Source of the DNA: CALZJC01 sp963781065
GTDB lineage: Bacteria; Acidobacteriota; Thermoanaerobaculia; Multivoradales; JAHEKO01
DNA: 64,000 nucleotides
Assembly: GCA_963781065.1 (NCBI GenBank)
Contig: CAWAET010000003.1
Span: 62,001 to 126,000 of the forward strand
Direction of reading: 5' to 3'
Shown here: piece after piece, positions 46,821-56,499 of the stretch
Layout: every line of letters begins with the position of its first letter
Numbering within the stretch: position 1 is the first letter of the stretch
Notes under the pieces: model-generated
Seen by the model: the letters and a program-made list of their open reading frames with translations, nothing else
What the model was told of the DNA's origin: nothing
The model's database searches: none
Position numbers and translations under genes: made by a program

Positions 46821-47453
46821 TCAGTCCGCGGTGATCCGCACCACGTCGTCGGCCGTCTCGAAGCGCCAGCCGGGGCGTGCCGCGGCGACCGTGGCGCGCA
46901 ACTCGTCGAGGGAGGGGTAGCCGCCGCCGGCGGCGAAAAGGCGGGCGTCGTCGATCAGCACGGCGTGCGCGGTCACCGGGTGGGCGAGGATCGCCGCGAG
47001 CTCGGCGCGAATCGGCGTCACCAGCGGGCCGCGGGCGCCAAACGAGGTGGCATGGGCATCGAGCCAGAACAGGCAGGGCTCGGCGATGCCGGCGAGCACC
47101 CGCGGCAGCAGCTCGCCGCTGTCGCCGTCGAGGATCTCGATTCCGGACTGGCGGCGGAACCGGTAGCGGGCCAGCTTCGCCAGCCGCGGGTCGAGCTCGA
47201 TCGAAACGACCCGCCGTGCCCGCGCCGCCATCGCCGCCGCCATCTCCCCCTCACCGGTCCCGGTCTCGATGAAGATCGGGCTGGCGAACCGGCGGGCGTA
47301 GGCGGCGACCAGCCGGCGCTTCCAGGCCTCGGGCGGCGGCGCCGGCCGGCCGTCGCGGCGCCAGCGCCGCAGCCGCCGACCGTCACGCCAGGGCCGCGCC
47401 AGCAGCCGATAGAGCGGGCTCCACTTGAGCCGCCGTTTCCAGCCCGGGCGCAC
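46821..47453 (-). CDS. Small class I methyltransferase-like protein
   Basis: 210 residues from GTG 47453; a longer frame overlaps the upstream gene and reads as low complexity. Motif I region IFIETGTGEGEMAAAMAARA and the acidic VVSIELDPRLAKLARYRF are SAM-binding features, then SGIEILDGDSGELLPRVLAG and the LFWLDAHATSFG segment. It resembles FkbM- or class I cephalosporin-hydroxylase-like methyltransferases with an aspartate-rich WLDAHA. Substrate unknown. Start lies eight bases past the membrane protein's stop, so co-transcription is likely. Confidence 0.65.
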   Translation of the reverse strand: MRPGWKRRLKWSPLYRLLARPWRDGRRLRRWRRDGRPAPPPEAWKRRLVAAYARRFASPIFIETGTGEGEMAAAMAARARRVVSIELDPRLAKLARYRFRRQSGIEILDGDSGELLPRVLAGIAEPCLFWLDAHATSFGARGPLVTPIRAELAAILAHPVTAHAVLIDDARLFAAGGGYPSLDELRATVAAARPGWRFETADDVVRITAD

Positions 47454-47460
47454 CGCCGGA

Positions 47461-48513
47461 TCAGGCCTCGGCCGAGTCGGCCGGATCGGGAAACGCGGCC
47501 GAGTCGACCGGACCAGGAGACGCTGCCGAACCGGCCGGACCAGGCGTCGCGGCCGCACCAGCTGGCGCGGCGCGGGCCGGCGGCTCGGCCCTGGGCCGCC
47601 GCCGCAACCTGGCGGCAAGCCGACCCGACAGGCCCCAGGGGCGATCGGGCACCGCCCGCAGGTCGATCAGGCCGGGGTCCGACCACAGCAGCCGGCCGGC
47701 ACGCAACCGCCAGTGCCAAAGGAGGCTGAGGCCGGCGAGGACCGCGAGCCACAGCAGCGTCCAGCCCGGGGTCCCGGCCGGTGACTGCCGCCAGGCGACG
47801 ATCACCGCCGCCCCGGCCAGCAGGCCGGCGAGCGCCAGGACGAAGTGGATCAGCAGAGCGCCCACCGGGTGCCGCCACCACAAGCGCGGCACCACGGTCC
47901 ACAGCCGCCGCACCCGGCGGCGCCGGTCGGCGACGACGATCACCCGGCACCACCAGGCGAAGACACCCACCAGGGTCAGCCAGCAGAGGATGGCCACCCC
48001 GCGGCCGAGCTGGATGAAGAGCTGCGCGCGCAGGGTCCAGAGGTCCCTGACGGCGTGCTCGATCAGCCGGTCGCCGATCGCCCCGAGGATCCGCGCGCCC
48101 ACGATGGCCAGCAGGAGGGCGACCAGGGCGATTCGCAGGTAGGCCCACAGGGCGTGGGTGCCGGCGCCGAAGACCGTTCGCCAGACGCGCGGCGGCCCAC
48201 TCCGCCCGGCGCCGAAGATGGCCACCGCCCCCGCCGTCAGCAGCAGGTTGCCCAGCCAGGCCACCGCCGCGGCCAGCGCCAGGGTGGCCCAGACCGGGCC
48301 CGGCAGGCGGGCCATCAGCCGGGCGAGCGGCACCAGCGGCAGCGGATCGGCCGCCGCGGCGAAGTAGGGGCGATTGGCGACGCTCTCGCCGATGGCGCCG
48401 ATCCCCGCCGCCAGCCCGGGCAGCGCGGCGACGACGAAGAGCAGCCAGCGCAGCGTCACCAGCCGAAGCGAGCCGGCGACCGGGCGCCAGCCCTCGCGCC
48501 AGGGCCGCCTCAC
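47461..48513 (-). CDS. Polytopic membrane protein of unknown function
   Basis: 350 residues from GTG 48513 overlapping the M1 peptidase stop by three bases. About six hydrophobic helices (for example LRWLLFVVAALPGLAAGIGA, ATLALAAAVAWLGNLLLTAG, IALVALLLAIVGARILGAIG and ILCWLTLVGVFAWWCRVIVV) and a disordered Ala/Pro/Asp tail with PGPAGSAASPGP-type repeats. No catalytic motif. Coupled to the M1 aminopeptidase, so perhaps an accessory of it. Confidence 0.7.
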   Translation of the reverse strand: MRRPWREGWRPVAGSLRLVTLRWLLFVVAALPGLAAGIGAIGESVANRPYFAAAADPLPLVPLARLMARLPGPVWATLALAAAVAWLGNLLLTAGAVAIFGAGRSGPPRVWRTVFGAGTHALWAYLRIALVALLLAIVGARILGAIGDRLIEHAVRDLWTLRAQLFIQLGRGVAILCWLTLVGVFAWWCRVIVVADRRRRVRRLWTVVPRLWWRHPVGALLIHFVLALAGLLAGAAVIVAWRQSPAGTPGWTLLWLAVLAGLSLLWHWRLRAGRLLWSDPGLIDLRAVPDRPWGLSGRLAARLRRRPRAEPPARAAPAGAAATPGPAGSAASPGPVDSAAFPDPADSAEA

Positions 48514-50720
48514 AGCCACGACGCCAGGGCCTCCCCGACGAGCTGCGACAGCGCGCCGATCCAGGCGGCCCAGTCGTTTGCCAGCCGGCGGTCGGGCTGG
48601 CGCAACCGCCCGTTGTTGACCGGGTCCGGGTCGAGGGCGATCTTGCCCGCGGGGTCGAGCCGCACCTCGGACAGCGGCGCGGCGCGCAGGAAGCGGTAGG
48701 TCCGGTAGAGGGCACGGCCGTCCCAGGTCTCGCGCACCACGGCGCCGTCGGCAAAACGGAACAGCACCTCCACCGGCAGGCGGTCCCAACCCGGCCCCTC
48801 GAGGCGCACGGTCGAGAGGTGGAACTCGTCGCTGGCGCCCTCCCAGTCCGCGTCCGGCTCGCCGTCCTCGGGAACCAGCGCCCGGCGGACGACGCCGCCC
48901 CGCCGCTGCTTGCGGCCGCGCGTCCAGCCGGGGTCGACGACCTCGACCATCAGCTCACCGCCCACCTCCCGGGCCGCCGGGTCGAGCCCGAGGCCGGTCG
49001 GCGCGGCCAGCGGGTCGGCGACCTCCTCCACCGCGCCGTCCTCACCCACCAGCCGGCCGCGCGGCGGCGACCAGCCGTCGACGTCGAAGGCGGCCACCCG
49101 GTAGTCGGGCTGGCGGGTCTGGGTGTAGGCCTCCTCGACGAAGCGCGCCAGCCGCTCGCCGCCGCCGGCGCGAAACGCCGCCAGCATGTCTTCGAAGCCG
49201 GGATGGCGGAACCGCCAGCGCCGGAAGTACTCGGCGAAGGCCGCATCGACGACGTCGGAGCCGAACAGCGCCGCGGCGGTCCGCATGGTGGCCGCCGGCC
49301 GGCGGTAGAACTGCGAGCCGATCGAGTGGCCGCGCAGCAGATAAGAGGGGCGGAACAGGATCGGCGGCTCGATCGCCTCGCGGCCGGGCAGGCCCACGGA
49401 CTGGAGCTCGGGAATGCTGAGCGGGCGGCCCAGCAGCTCGCCGGCGCCGTTCTCGCCGTAGGCGGCGATCATGATCTCGTTGCCCCAGTGGTCGGTAAAG
49501 CCCTCGTCGAGAAACGCCTCCTCGAACTCGTTGCTGCCCACCAGGCCGTAGAACCATTGGTGGGCGCATTCGTGGGCGATGGTCGACTCGCTCATGCGCA
49601 GGCCGTCGAGCAGGTCGAGGTCCCAAAGCGGGTCGCCGGGGCCGCCGGTGAAGAGCGTCGGGTACTCCATGCCCAGAGTGCGCTTCGCCCCCGCCGGCGG
49701 CTGCACCACGGTCATCACGTCGTAGGGGTAGGGACCGACGCGGGAGCCCATGACGTCGAGGCAGGCCTCGGCCGCCTGCCGCCAGCGCGGCTCCTGGTGC
49801 TCGGTGCCGAACGGCACGAAGACCGTCAGGTCGACCGGGCCGCCGACCCGGGGCTGGTAGGTCTGGGTGAGGGTCGCCATCCGGGCGCCGGTCGCGAAGG
49901 CGAAGTCGTGCACCGCTCGCTGGCGGTAGCGGTGCCAGACCGTCTCGCCACCGGCGGTTTCGTCCAGGTAAGCCAGGTCGCGCGTCGCGGGGGAAACTCC
50001 CTCCTGCTCGGGGCCGCCGCGGCCGGTGGCCACCACGGCCCAGCCCGGGGGCACGCCGATGCGCACGTCGTAGTCGGCGTAGTCGGCGTAGAACTCGGTC
50101 GCGCCGTGGAACTGGTGCGCCGCCCAGCGGTCGCGCCGGGCGCCGCGGACCCCGGCGGTCTCGAAGGCACCCATCTTGGGGAACCACTGGGCGACCAGGA
50201 AGAAGTCGCCGGCGCCGCCGGTGCGGGCGATGACGATCGGCAGCCGGGCGGCGAACTCGATCTCCAGGACCAGCGTCTCGCCGGGCTGGAGCGGCCGAGC
50301 CAGGGTGACCTCGATCAGGCTGCGGTCCAGGTGATTGCCGTCGTCGGGTGCGATCGGCCGCCAGGCGAGCTCGGCGCCGCCCTGGCGGATCGACACCGGC
50401 TCGTTCCAGCCCCAGGGATCCGGCCACCGCTTGATGAAGTCGTCGGGCCGCAACCGCCGCACCGGCACGCCGCCCATCCAGGTCGTGTGCTCGTGGGCGA
50501 AGGCGTTCAAGTAGAGGTGCATCGGCACCCGGCGCAGCGGCACGCTGCCGGGGTGGGTCCAGCGGATGGTCTCGCGGCCGCTGAGCATCCGGGTCGCCGG
50601 GTCGAGCTCGACCGCGATCTCGTAGGCGATGGCGGTCGGTGGCAGCTCCGCCACCGCCCAGCACGCCGGCCCGAGTGCCAGCAGGGCTGCGAGGGGCCAG
50701 CTTGAGAGCGGGGAGCGCAT
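48510..50720 (-). CDS. M1-family metallopeptidase, exported
   Basis: 736 residues, start at 50720. Signal peptide (SWPLAALLALGPACWAVA), beta-sandwich N-terminal domain with AGETLVLEIEFAARL-type strands, and the zinc-protease domain with HECAHQWFYGLVGSNEFEEA: HExxH and the third ligand Glu about 19 residues later (AFLDEGFTDHWG). The typical GxMEN exopeptidase loop is replaced by LGMEYPTLF, as in M1-like proteins of the Acidobacteriota and Myxococcota. Probably a periplasmic peptidase. The neighbouring membrane gene overlaps the stop. Confidence 0.85.
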   Translation of the reverse strand: MRSPLSSWPLAALLALGPACWAVAELPPTAIAYEIAVELDPATRMLSGRETIRWTHPGSVPLRRVPMHLYLNAFAHEHTTWMGGVPVRRLRPDDFIKRWPDPWGWNEPVSIRQGGAELAWRPIAPDDGNHLDRSLIEVTLARPLQPGETLVLEIEFAARLPIVIARTGGAGDFFLVAQWFPKMGAFETAGVRGARRDRWAAHQFHGATEFYADYADYDVRIGVPPGWAVVATGRGGPEQEGVSPATRDLAYLDETAGGETVWHRYRQRAVHDFAFATGARMATLTQTYQPRVGGPVDLTVFVPFGTEHQEPRWRQAAEACLDVMGSRVGPYPYDVMTVVQPPAGAKRTLGMEYPTLFTGGPGDPLWDLDLLDGLRMSESTIAHECAHQWFYGLVGSNEFEEAFLDEGFTDHWGNEIMIAAYGENGAGELLGRPLSIPELQSVGLPGREAIEPPILFRPSYLLRGHSIGSQFYRRPAATMRTAAALFGSDVVDAAFAEYFRRWRFRHPGFEDMLAAFRAGGGERLARFVEEAYTQTRQPDYRVAAFDVDGWSPPRGRLVGEDGAVEEVADPLAAPTGLGLDPAAREVGGELMVEVVDPGWTRGRKQRRGGVVRRALVPEDGEPDADWEGASDEFHLSTVRLEGPGWDRLPVEVLFRFADGAVVRETWDGRALYRTYRFLRAAPLSEVRLDPAGKIALDPDPVNNGRLRQPDRRLANDWAAWIGALSQLVGEALASWL

Positions 50721-50839
50721 CGGGGAGAGTCGGCATTGTGCCACCGCCGGCCCGGCGCGGCAACGCGGGGCTCGCGTGCTAACGTGCTTGGACCCGGCAG
50801 CCGGTCCCGGCCGCCGCCCCGCCATGAGCGAGCCAGCCG

Positions 50840-51160
50840 ATGCGTGACGTCCTGCCGCGGGTCCGCGAGTGGCGCCGCCAGGGCAAGCGGGTGGCGCTGG
50901 CCACCGTGGTCCGGGTCTGGGGCTCGGCGCCGCGGCCGCTGGGCTCGAAGATGGCGATGACCGCCGACGGCGACATGGCGGGCTCGGTCTCCGGCGGCTG
51001 CGTCGAGGGGGCGGTGCTGGCCGAGGCGGCGACGGTCCTGGCGAGCGGTGAGCCCAAGCTGGTCTCCTACGGCGTCAGCGACGAGACCGCCTGGAGCGTC
51101 GGCCTCTCCTGTGGCGGCACGATCGAGGTCTTCATCGAGCCGCTGGAGCCCGGATCGTGA
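50840..51160 (+). CDS. XdhC/CoxI-family protein, N-terminal domain only
   Basis: 106 residues. It matches the first domain of XdhC/CoxI proteins: ALATVVRVWGSAPRPLGSKM and MAGSVSGGCVEGAVLAEA, and the GLSCGGTIEVFIEP end. XdhC binds molybdenum cofactor, directs its sulfuration and inserts it into xanthine dehydrogenase-like enzymes. In most bacteria this is the start of one ~350-residue protein; here the Rossmann part is a separate, overlapping gene (GTGA). The two must act together. Confidence 0.88.
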   Translation: MRDVLPRVREWRRQGKRVALATVVRVWGSAPRPLGSKMAMTADGDMAGSVSGGCVEGAVLAEAATVLASGEPKLVSYGVSDETAWSVGLSCGGTIEVFIEPLEPGS

Positions 51161-51888
51161 AGCCCGATGTCTGGGACGCCCTCGAGCGCTCCCTCGCCGC
51201 CGAAGAGCTGGTGGCGGTGGCCACCGTGGTGGCCGGCCCGGGGACCGGCCGGCAGCTCCTGCTGCGCCCGGGAGCGGCCGGCCCCGGCGATCTCGGCGGT
51301 GTCGAGCTCACCGCCGCGGCCGAACGGCTGGCCGCCGAGGGGTTTGCCGCCTTCGCCTGCCGGCGGGCGACGGTGGCGGTGGACGGCGGCGAAGTCGAGC
51401 TGTTTCTCGATGTCCATCCGCCGCCGCCCAAGCTGGTCATCGTCGGCGCGGTGCACGTGGCGATCGCGCTGATCGGCTTTGCCCGCCGGCTGGGCTTCCG
51501 CACCGTGGTGATCGATCCGCGCACCGCCTTCGCCACCGCCGAGCGGTTCGCCGAGGCCGACGAGCTCATCTGCGACTGGCCGCGCGAGGCGATGGCGGCG
51601 AGCGGCCTCAACGAGGCTACCTATGTGGCGGTCCTGAGCCACGATCTCAAGATCGACCTGCCGGCGCTGGAGGCGGCGCTGCGCAGCCCGGCCCGCTACA
51701 TCGGCGCCCTGGGCTCGCGCAAGACCCACGCCAAGCGCGTCGCGGCGCTGGCCGAGAGCGGCTTCAATGCCGAGGAGATCGACCGTATCCACTCGCCGAT
51801 CGGTCTCGATCTGGGCGGCGGCCGGCGGGCCGAGGAGATCGCCCTGTCGGTGATCGCCGAGATCGTCCGGGCGAGCCACGGCGGTTGA
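51157..51888 (+). CDS. XdhC/CoxF-family Rossmann protein (C-terminal XdhC domain)
   Basis: 243 residues from GTG 51157. An N-terminal degenerate XdhC-type half (about 1-90) precedes a Rossmann domain (KLVIVGAVHVAIALIGFARR, then VVIDPRTAFATAERFAEADE), a YVAVLSHDLKIDLPALEAAL segment and RYIGALGSRKTHAKRVAALA, all typical of the XdhC C-terminal domain. The first glycine loop reads GAVHVAIAL rather than GxGHxGxxL, a small deviation in the nucleotide site. Partner of the 50840 gene. Confidence 0.87.
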   Translation: MKPDVWDALERSLAAEELVAVATVVAGPGTGRQLLLRPGAAGPGDLGGVELTAAAERLAAEGFAAFACRRATVAVDGGEVELFLDVHPPPPKLVIVGAVHVAIALIGFARRLGFRTVVIDPRTAFATAERFAEADELICDWPREAMAASGLNEATYVAVLSHDLKIDLPALEAALRSPARYIGALGSRKTHAKRVAALAESGFNAEEIDRIHSPIGLDLGGGRRAEEIALSVIAEIVRASHGG

Positions 51889-51917
51889 CGGCGTCCGCCG
51901 GACGACGGCGCTCGGCC

Positions 51918-51981
51918 GATGACGGGCCACTCACGATGACGGGGCTCTCCCAATCACGGGGCTCGCGCAGATGACGGGGCC
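51918..51981. repeat. Four ~17-base tandem repeats running into the mocA start codon
   Basis: Copies of GATGACGGGGCTC-type sequence begin at 51918, 51935, 51952 (AATCACGGGGCTC) and 51970. The last contains the ATG at 51971 that starts the cytidylyltransferase gene, and the first two contain ATGACGG too, so decoy initiation codons precede the real one. Confidence 0.6.
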
Positions 51982-52612
51982 TGCCTACCGCGGCGTCGTG
52001 CTGGCCGCGGGCGGCTCGCGACGCTTTGGCGGGCCGCTGGCCAAGCAGCTGGTGGAGATCGACGGCGAGCCGGCGGTGCGGCGCGCCGCCCGCCGCGCGC
52101 TCGAGTCGGGGCTCGAGCGGGTGGTCGTCGTCACCGGCCACGCCGCCGGGGCGGTGCGTGGCGCGGTGGCGGATCTGGCGGTCGACCCGGTCCACAACCC
52201 GGTCTGGCGCGAGGGTCAGAGCGGCTCGGTGCGGGCGGGGTTGACGGCGGTCGGGGAGGGCGCGGCGGCGGTGGTGTTCGTGCCCTGCGACCAGCCGTTC
52301 CTCAGCGCCGGGCTGATCGATCGCCTGATCGCCCGGCACGCCGCGGGGGGCGCGGCGGTCGTCGCCCCGGTCTGCGGCGGCCGGCGCGGCGCGCCGGTGC
52401 TGATCGACCGCTCGCTGTTCGCCGCGGTGGCCGCCCTCTCCGGCGACGCCGGCGCGCGGCAGCTGTTCGGCCGCCACGCGGTGGCCGAGGTGGCAATTGA
52501 CGACGAGCTGCCGCTGCTCGACTTCGACAGCCGGAGCGATCTGGAACGGCTGCTGGCGCGGGTGGCTGGCCGCCGGCTAGGGCAAGCCCCGGGTCACCCG
52601 CACCGCCGGTGA
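51971..52612 (+). CDS. mocA: Molybdenum cofactor cytidylyltransferase-like NTP transferase (MocA/MobA family)
   Basis: 213 residues. GT-A-like nucleotidyltransferase fold: VVLAAGGSRRFGGPLAKQLV (nucleotide loop, Lys), VVTGHAAGAVRGAV, the EGQSGSVRAGL segment and VFVPCDQPFLSAGLIDRLIA with metal-binding Asp. MocA makes molybdopterin cytosine dinucleotide for CO-dehydrogenase/aldehyde-oxidase type enzymes, agreeing with the XdhC pair upstream and the molybdenum hydroxylase at 59270. Convergent with the PilZ gene, overlapping it by 36 bases. Confidence 0.85.
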   Translation: MTGPAYRGVVLAAGGSRRFGGPLAKQLVEIDGEPAVRRAARRALESGLERVVVVTGHAAGAVRGAVADLAVDPVHNPVWREGQSGSVRAGLTAVGEGAAAVVFVPCDQPFLSAGLIDRLIARHAAGGAAVVAPVCGGRRGAPVLIDRSLFAAVAALSGDAGARQLFGRHAVAEVAIDDELPLLDFDSRSDLERLLARVAGRRLGQAPGHPHRR

Positions 52613-53206
52613 ACGGCAGACGGACGCCAGGTCGGTGGAGATGGTGGCGCTCACCAGGTTGGCGCCTTCAATCAAGGGGACCCTGGCCTCGAAGCGACGG
52701 CCGTAGACGAGGGCACGTATTCCGTTGACCTCGATCATCGCTCCGAGACCCGGATCCCGAACCTGTCCGATGACGGTCACGGCACCATGGTGCGTCACCG
52801 TGCCGTCCTCGGGTGAGAGTATTTTGAGAAGCGGAACGCGGGCGCTCGCGGAGGACGGCGGGCGATGACCCACCGGCAGCCCCGTCTCGCCGCTTTCGGC
52901 CACCAGCCGGGCCCATACGCCCTTCGCGTCGGAGGTCAGGATGCGCACGAACCGGACCCCCGCGCTGTGGCGGCGGCCGTTGCCGGCGCCATCGAGCGGA
53001 TGGCTCCACTGCACCCGCCCCGCCACCTCGAGCAGGTGGTTGCGATCGCTGACGGCGAAGTCCAGCGCGGTGCCTGCACCGAGATCGACGGGCGGCTGGA
53101 TGCGCATCCCGGATCGGCTCAAGTCGAGCACCGGGGCGTCGAACGCCTCGGCCTGCGCCGTGGTGTGGAGCAGGCGGAATCTGGGATGTTTGCGGTGGTC
53201 CGTCAC
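52577..53206 (-). CDS. PilZ-domain protein with C-terminal Ig-like domain
   Basis: 209 residues from GTG 53206 with an AGGAGA site twelve bases upstream. The PilZ domain (about 1-105) has RKHPR (RxxxR) and DLSRSGMRI (DxSxxG), the two cyclic-di-GMP binding motifs. After a linker, about 125-209 is a beta-sandwich-like unit with ILSPEDGTVTHHGAVTVIGQ and RFEARVPLIEGANLVSATIS, a pattern common in surface Ig/glucodextranase-B type domains. It lacks a signal peptide, so a cytoplasmic PilZ linked to a usually extracellular fold is odd. Confidence 0.78.
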   Translation of the reverse strand: MTDHRKHPRFRLLHTTAQAEAFDAPVLDLSRSGMRIQPPVDLGAGTALDFAVSDRNHLLEVAGRVQWSHPLDGAGNGRRHSAGVRFVRILTSDAKGVWARLVAESGETGLPVGHRPPSSASARVPLLKILSPEDGTVTHHGAVTVIGQVRDPGLGAMIEVNGIRALVYGRRFEARVPLIEGANLVSATISTDLASVCRSPAVRVTRGLP

Positions 53207-53491
53207 GGTGATCTCGCTTCTCCTGTCCTCAAAGCAACCGTCGTTCCATCTTGCCGCCCGGGCGGCGATCCGCGGCGGCGCCCGTATCTGCTTGAAAATG
53301 AGAGGGTTGCAGCTGCCGGCCCGGCCCGGCCGCCGGCGCGGCGGCAACCGCGACCCGGGAGGAATGGGGCGTCCCGCCGGAACGCCGGGAAAAACTCCCC
53401 GCTTTCTGGCGGCCGGCGGCCAAGAGGGGGCCGGCTGTGGCAGACTGGCCGGCGCGCCCCGATACGGCAGCGCGAGCGAGGGAGAGAGCCC

Positions 53492-54393
53492 ATGACGAGT
53501 GCCCGATACCTGTTGGTCGACGTCTTCACCGGCGTGGCGTTTGGCGGCAACCAACTGGCCGTCTTCGTCGACGGAGAAGAGGTGCCGGAGAGGCTGATGC
53601 AGCCCATCGCGCGCGAGCTCAACCTCTCCGAGACCACCTATGTGCTGCCGCCCACGGATCCGGCCGACCTCTGCCGGCTGCGCATCTTCACCCCGCTCGA
53701 AGAGCTGCCGATGGCCGGTCACCCGACGGTGGGCTCGGCCTTCGCCCTGGCGGTCGAGGGCCGGATCGCGCCGCCCGCGACGGTGCGTTTCGAGGAGGGT
53801 GTCGGCCCGGTGCCGGTGGAGGTCGAAGGCACGCCCGGACGGCCGACCGGCGCGGTGATGGTCCAGCCGCTGCCCGGCTTCGGCCCGGAGCTCGGCGAGC
53901 CGGCGCGGGCCGCCGCCATGCTCTCCCTGACCGAGGCCGATCTCGAGCCGGGCCTGCCGCTCGAGGTGGTCTCGTGCGGCGTGCCCTACCTGATCGTGCC
54001 GCTGGCGAGCCTCGCGGCGGTCCAGCGGGCGCGGCTGCGGCCGGACCTGTGGGAAGAGCTGCTGGACGGCTTCGCCAGCCGCCATGTCTATCTCTACAGT
54101 CGCGAGACCCTGGGCGCCGACGCCACCGTGCACGCCCGCATGTTCGCCCCGGCCGCCGGCGTGCCGGAGGACCCGGCGACCGGATCGGCCAGCGGCCCGC
54201 TGGGCTGCTACCTGGTGCGCCACGGCCTGGTCGAGGGCGGCGAGCGGGTGCCGATCGTCTGCGAGCAGGGCTACGAGATCGGCCGCCCGAGCCGCATCGA
54301 GGTCGAGATCAGCGGCGACCGCGAACGGATCCGCGAGGTGCGGGTCGGCGGCGGCTGCGTGCTGGTCGGCGAGGGGCGGATGCGCCTGCCCGG

Positions 54394-54397
<4 letters not shown>
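53492..54397 (+). CDS. PhzF-family isomerase/epimerase
   Basis: 301 residues, start ATG 53492 with GGGAGAGAG upstream. Hallmarks: YLLVDVFTGVAFGGNQLAVF, the catalytic Glu in NLSETTYVLPP, IFTPLEELPMAGHPTVGSA, and the second-half PEDPATGSASGPLGCYLV. Fold like diaminopimelate epimerase, but substrate unknown for most homologues. Overlaps the phosphopantetheinyl transferase start by four bases. Confidence 0.9.
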
Positions 54398-55245
<848 letters not shown>

Positions 55246-55260
55246 AGAGGAGCCGTCGCC

Positions 55261-56433
55261 ATGGACCCCGATACCTCAACGCTGGCCGGGCTGCGCGTGG
55301 TCGAGATGACCGAGGCCCTGGCCGGCCCCTACTGCGCCATGATGTTGGGCGATCTGGGCGCCGACGTGATCAAGGTAGAGCGGCCCGGAGTGGGCGACCA
55401 GTCGCGCGGCTGGGGACCGCCGTTCGTCGACGGCGAAAGCGCCTACTACCTGTCGGTCAACCGCAACAAGCGCAGCCTCGAGCTCGACATCAAGGCCCCG
55501 GAAGATCGCGCGGTGCTGCTGCGTCTGCTCGAGACGGCGGACGTCTTCATCACCAACAACCCGCGGATGGAGTCGCTGGTGCGGTCGGGGATCGACCCGG
55601 AGACCGTGCGCGCCCTCAACCCGCGGCTGGTCTACGCCGCCATCAGCGGCTACGGGCACACCGGCCCCAAGGCCGGCCGCAGCGGCTACGACGTCATCGC
55701 CCAGGGCGAATCGGGCCTGATGGCGCTGACCGGCGGCCCCGAGGACGGGCCGACCCGGTTTCCGACGGCCATGGCCGACATCAGCGCCGGCGTCTACGCG
55801 CTGATCGGCATCCTGGCGGCGCTCTACCGGCGCGACAACCGGACCGCCGGCTCGGCGGCCGGAGAGTTCGTCGACGTGGCCCTGTTCGACAGCCAGGCCA
55901 CCTGGCTGGCCAACCTCGGCGGCTCGTACTTCGCCACCGGCGAGCGGCCGCCCAAGATGGGCAACGCCCACCCGGTGATCACGCCCTACCAGCCGGTCCG
56001 GGCGCGCGACAAGCAGATGATCGTCGGCGTCGGCACCGAGCGGCTGTGGGCGAAGTTCTGCGGCGTGCTGGGGGCCGAGGCCAGCCTGATGACCGACCCC
56101 CGCTTCGCCACCAACCCGCAGCGCAACCGGCACCGGCCCGAGCTGATCGCCGAGATCGAGGCCATCCTGGTGCGGCGCGACGCCGCCGACTGGGTGGAGG
56201 AGCTGGTGGCGGCCGGCATCCCGGCCGGGCCGATCAACTTCCCGGACCACACCCTGACGGACGAGCAGTTGATCGCCCGGCGGATGATCGTCGAGCTCGA
56301 GCACCCGCTGCTGGGGCTGGTGCGCTCGATCGGCAACCCGGTCCGGCTGTCGGCGGGCGGGCCGACCTACCGGCGGCACCCGCCGACCCTGGGCGAGCAC
56401 AACGACGAGATCCGCACCGAGCTCCCCCCGTAG
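55261..56433 (+). CDS. Class III CoA-transferase (CaiB/BaiF family)
   Basis: 390 residues. It begins TLAGLRVVEMTEALAGPYCA and MMLGDLGADVIKVERPGVGD (the classical GADVIKVE), then NRNKRSLELDIKAPEDRAVL, YDVIAQGESGLMALTG and TAMADISAGVYALIG, which carries the catalytic Asp, and the GNAHPVITPYQPV end loop. Such enzymes move CoA between acids such as formate/oxalate, carnitine, or succinate derivatives. Fifteen bases after the phosphopantetheinyl transferase gene. Specificity not readable. Confidence 0.9.
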   Translation: MDPDTSTLAGLRVVEMTEALAGPYCAMMLGDLGADVIKVERPGVGDQSRGWGPPFVDGESAYYLSVNRNKRSLELDIKAPEDRAVLLRLLETADVFITNNPRMESLVRSGIDPETVRALNPRLVYAAISGYGHTGPKAGRSGYDVIAQGESGLMALTGGPEDGPTRFPTAMADISAGVYALIGILAALYRRDNRTAGSAAGEFVDVALFDSQATWLANLGGSYFATGERPPKMGNAHPVITPYQPVRARDKQMIVGVGTERLWAKFCGVLGAEASLMTDPRFATNPQRNRHRPELIAEIEAILVRRDAADWVEELVAAGIPAGPINFPDHTLTDEQLIARRMIVELEHPLLGLVRSIGNPVRLSAGGPTYRRHPPTLGEHNDEIRTELPP

Positions 56434-56458
56434 CGGTCGACCTCCGTGTCGACCGTTT
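56434..56458 (+). terminator. Terminator-like hairpin after the CoA-transferase
   Basis: An eight-base-pair stem (56434-56441 with 56448-56455, loop CTCCGT) directly after the stop is followed by TTT. The T-run is short, so it is a weak intrinsic terminator. A longer outer pairing (56430-56439 with 56494-56503) could also form between the convergent genes. Confidence 0.5.
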
Positions 56459-56499
56459 CCAGGCCCCGTGACCGATAGCTCGACACGCCGCTCCGACCG

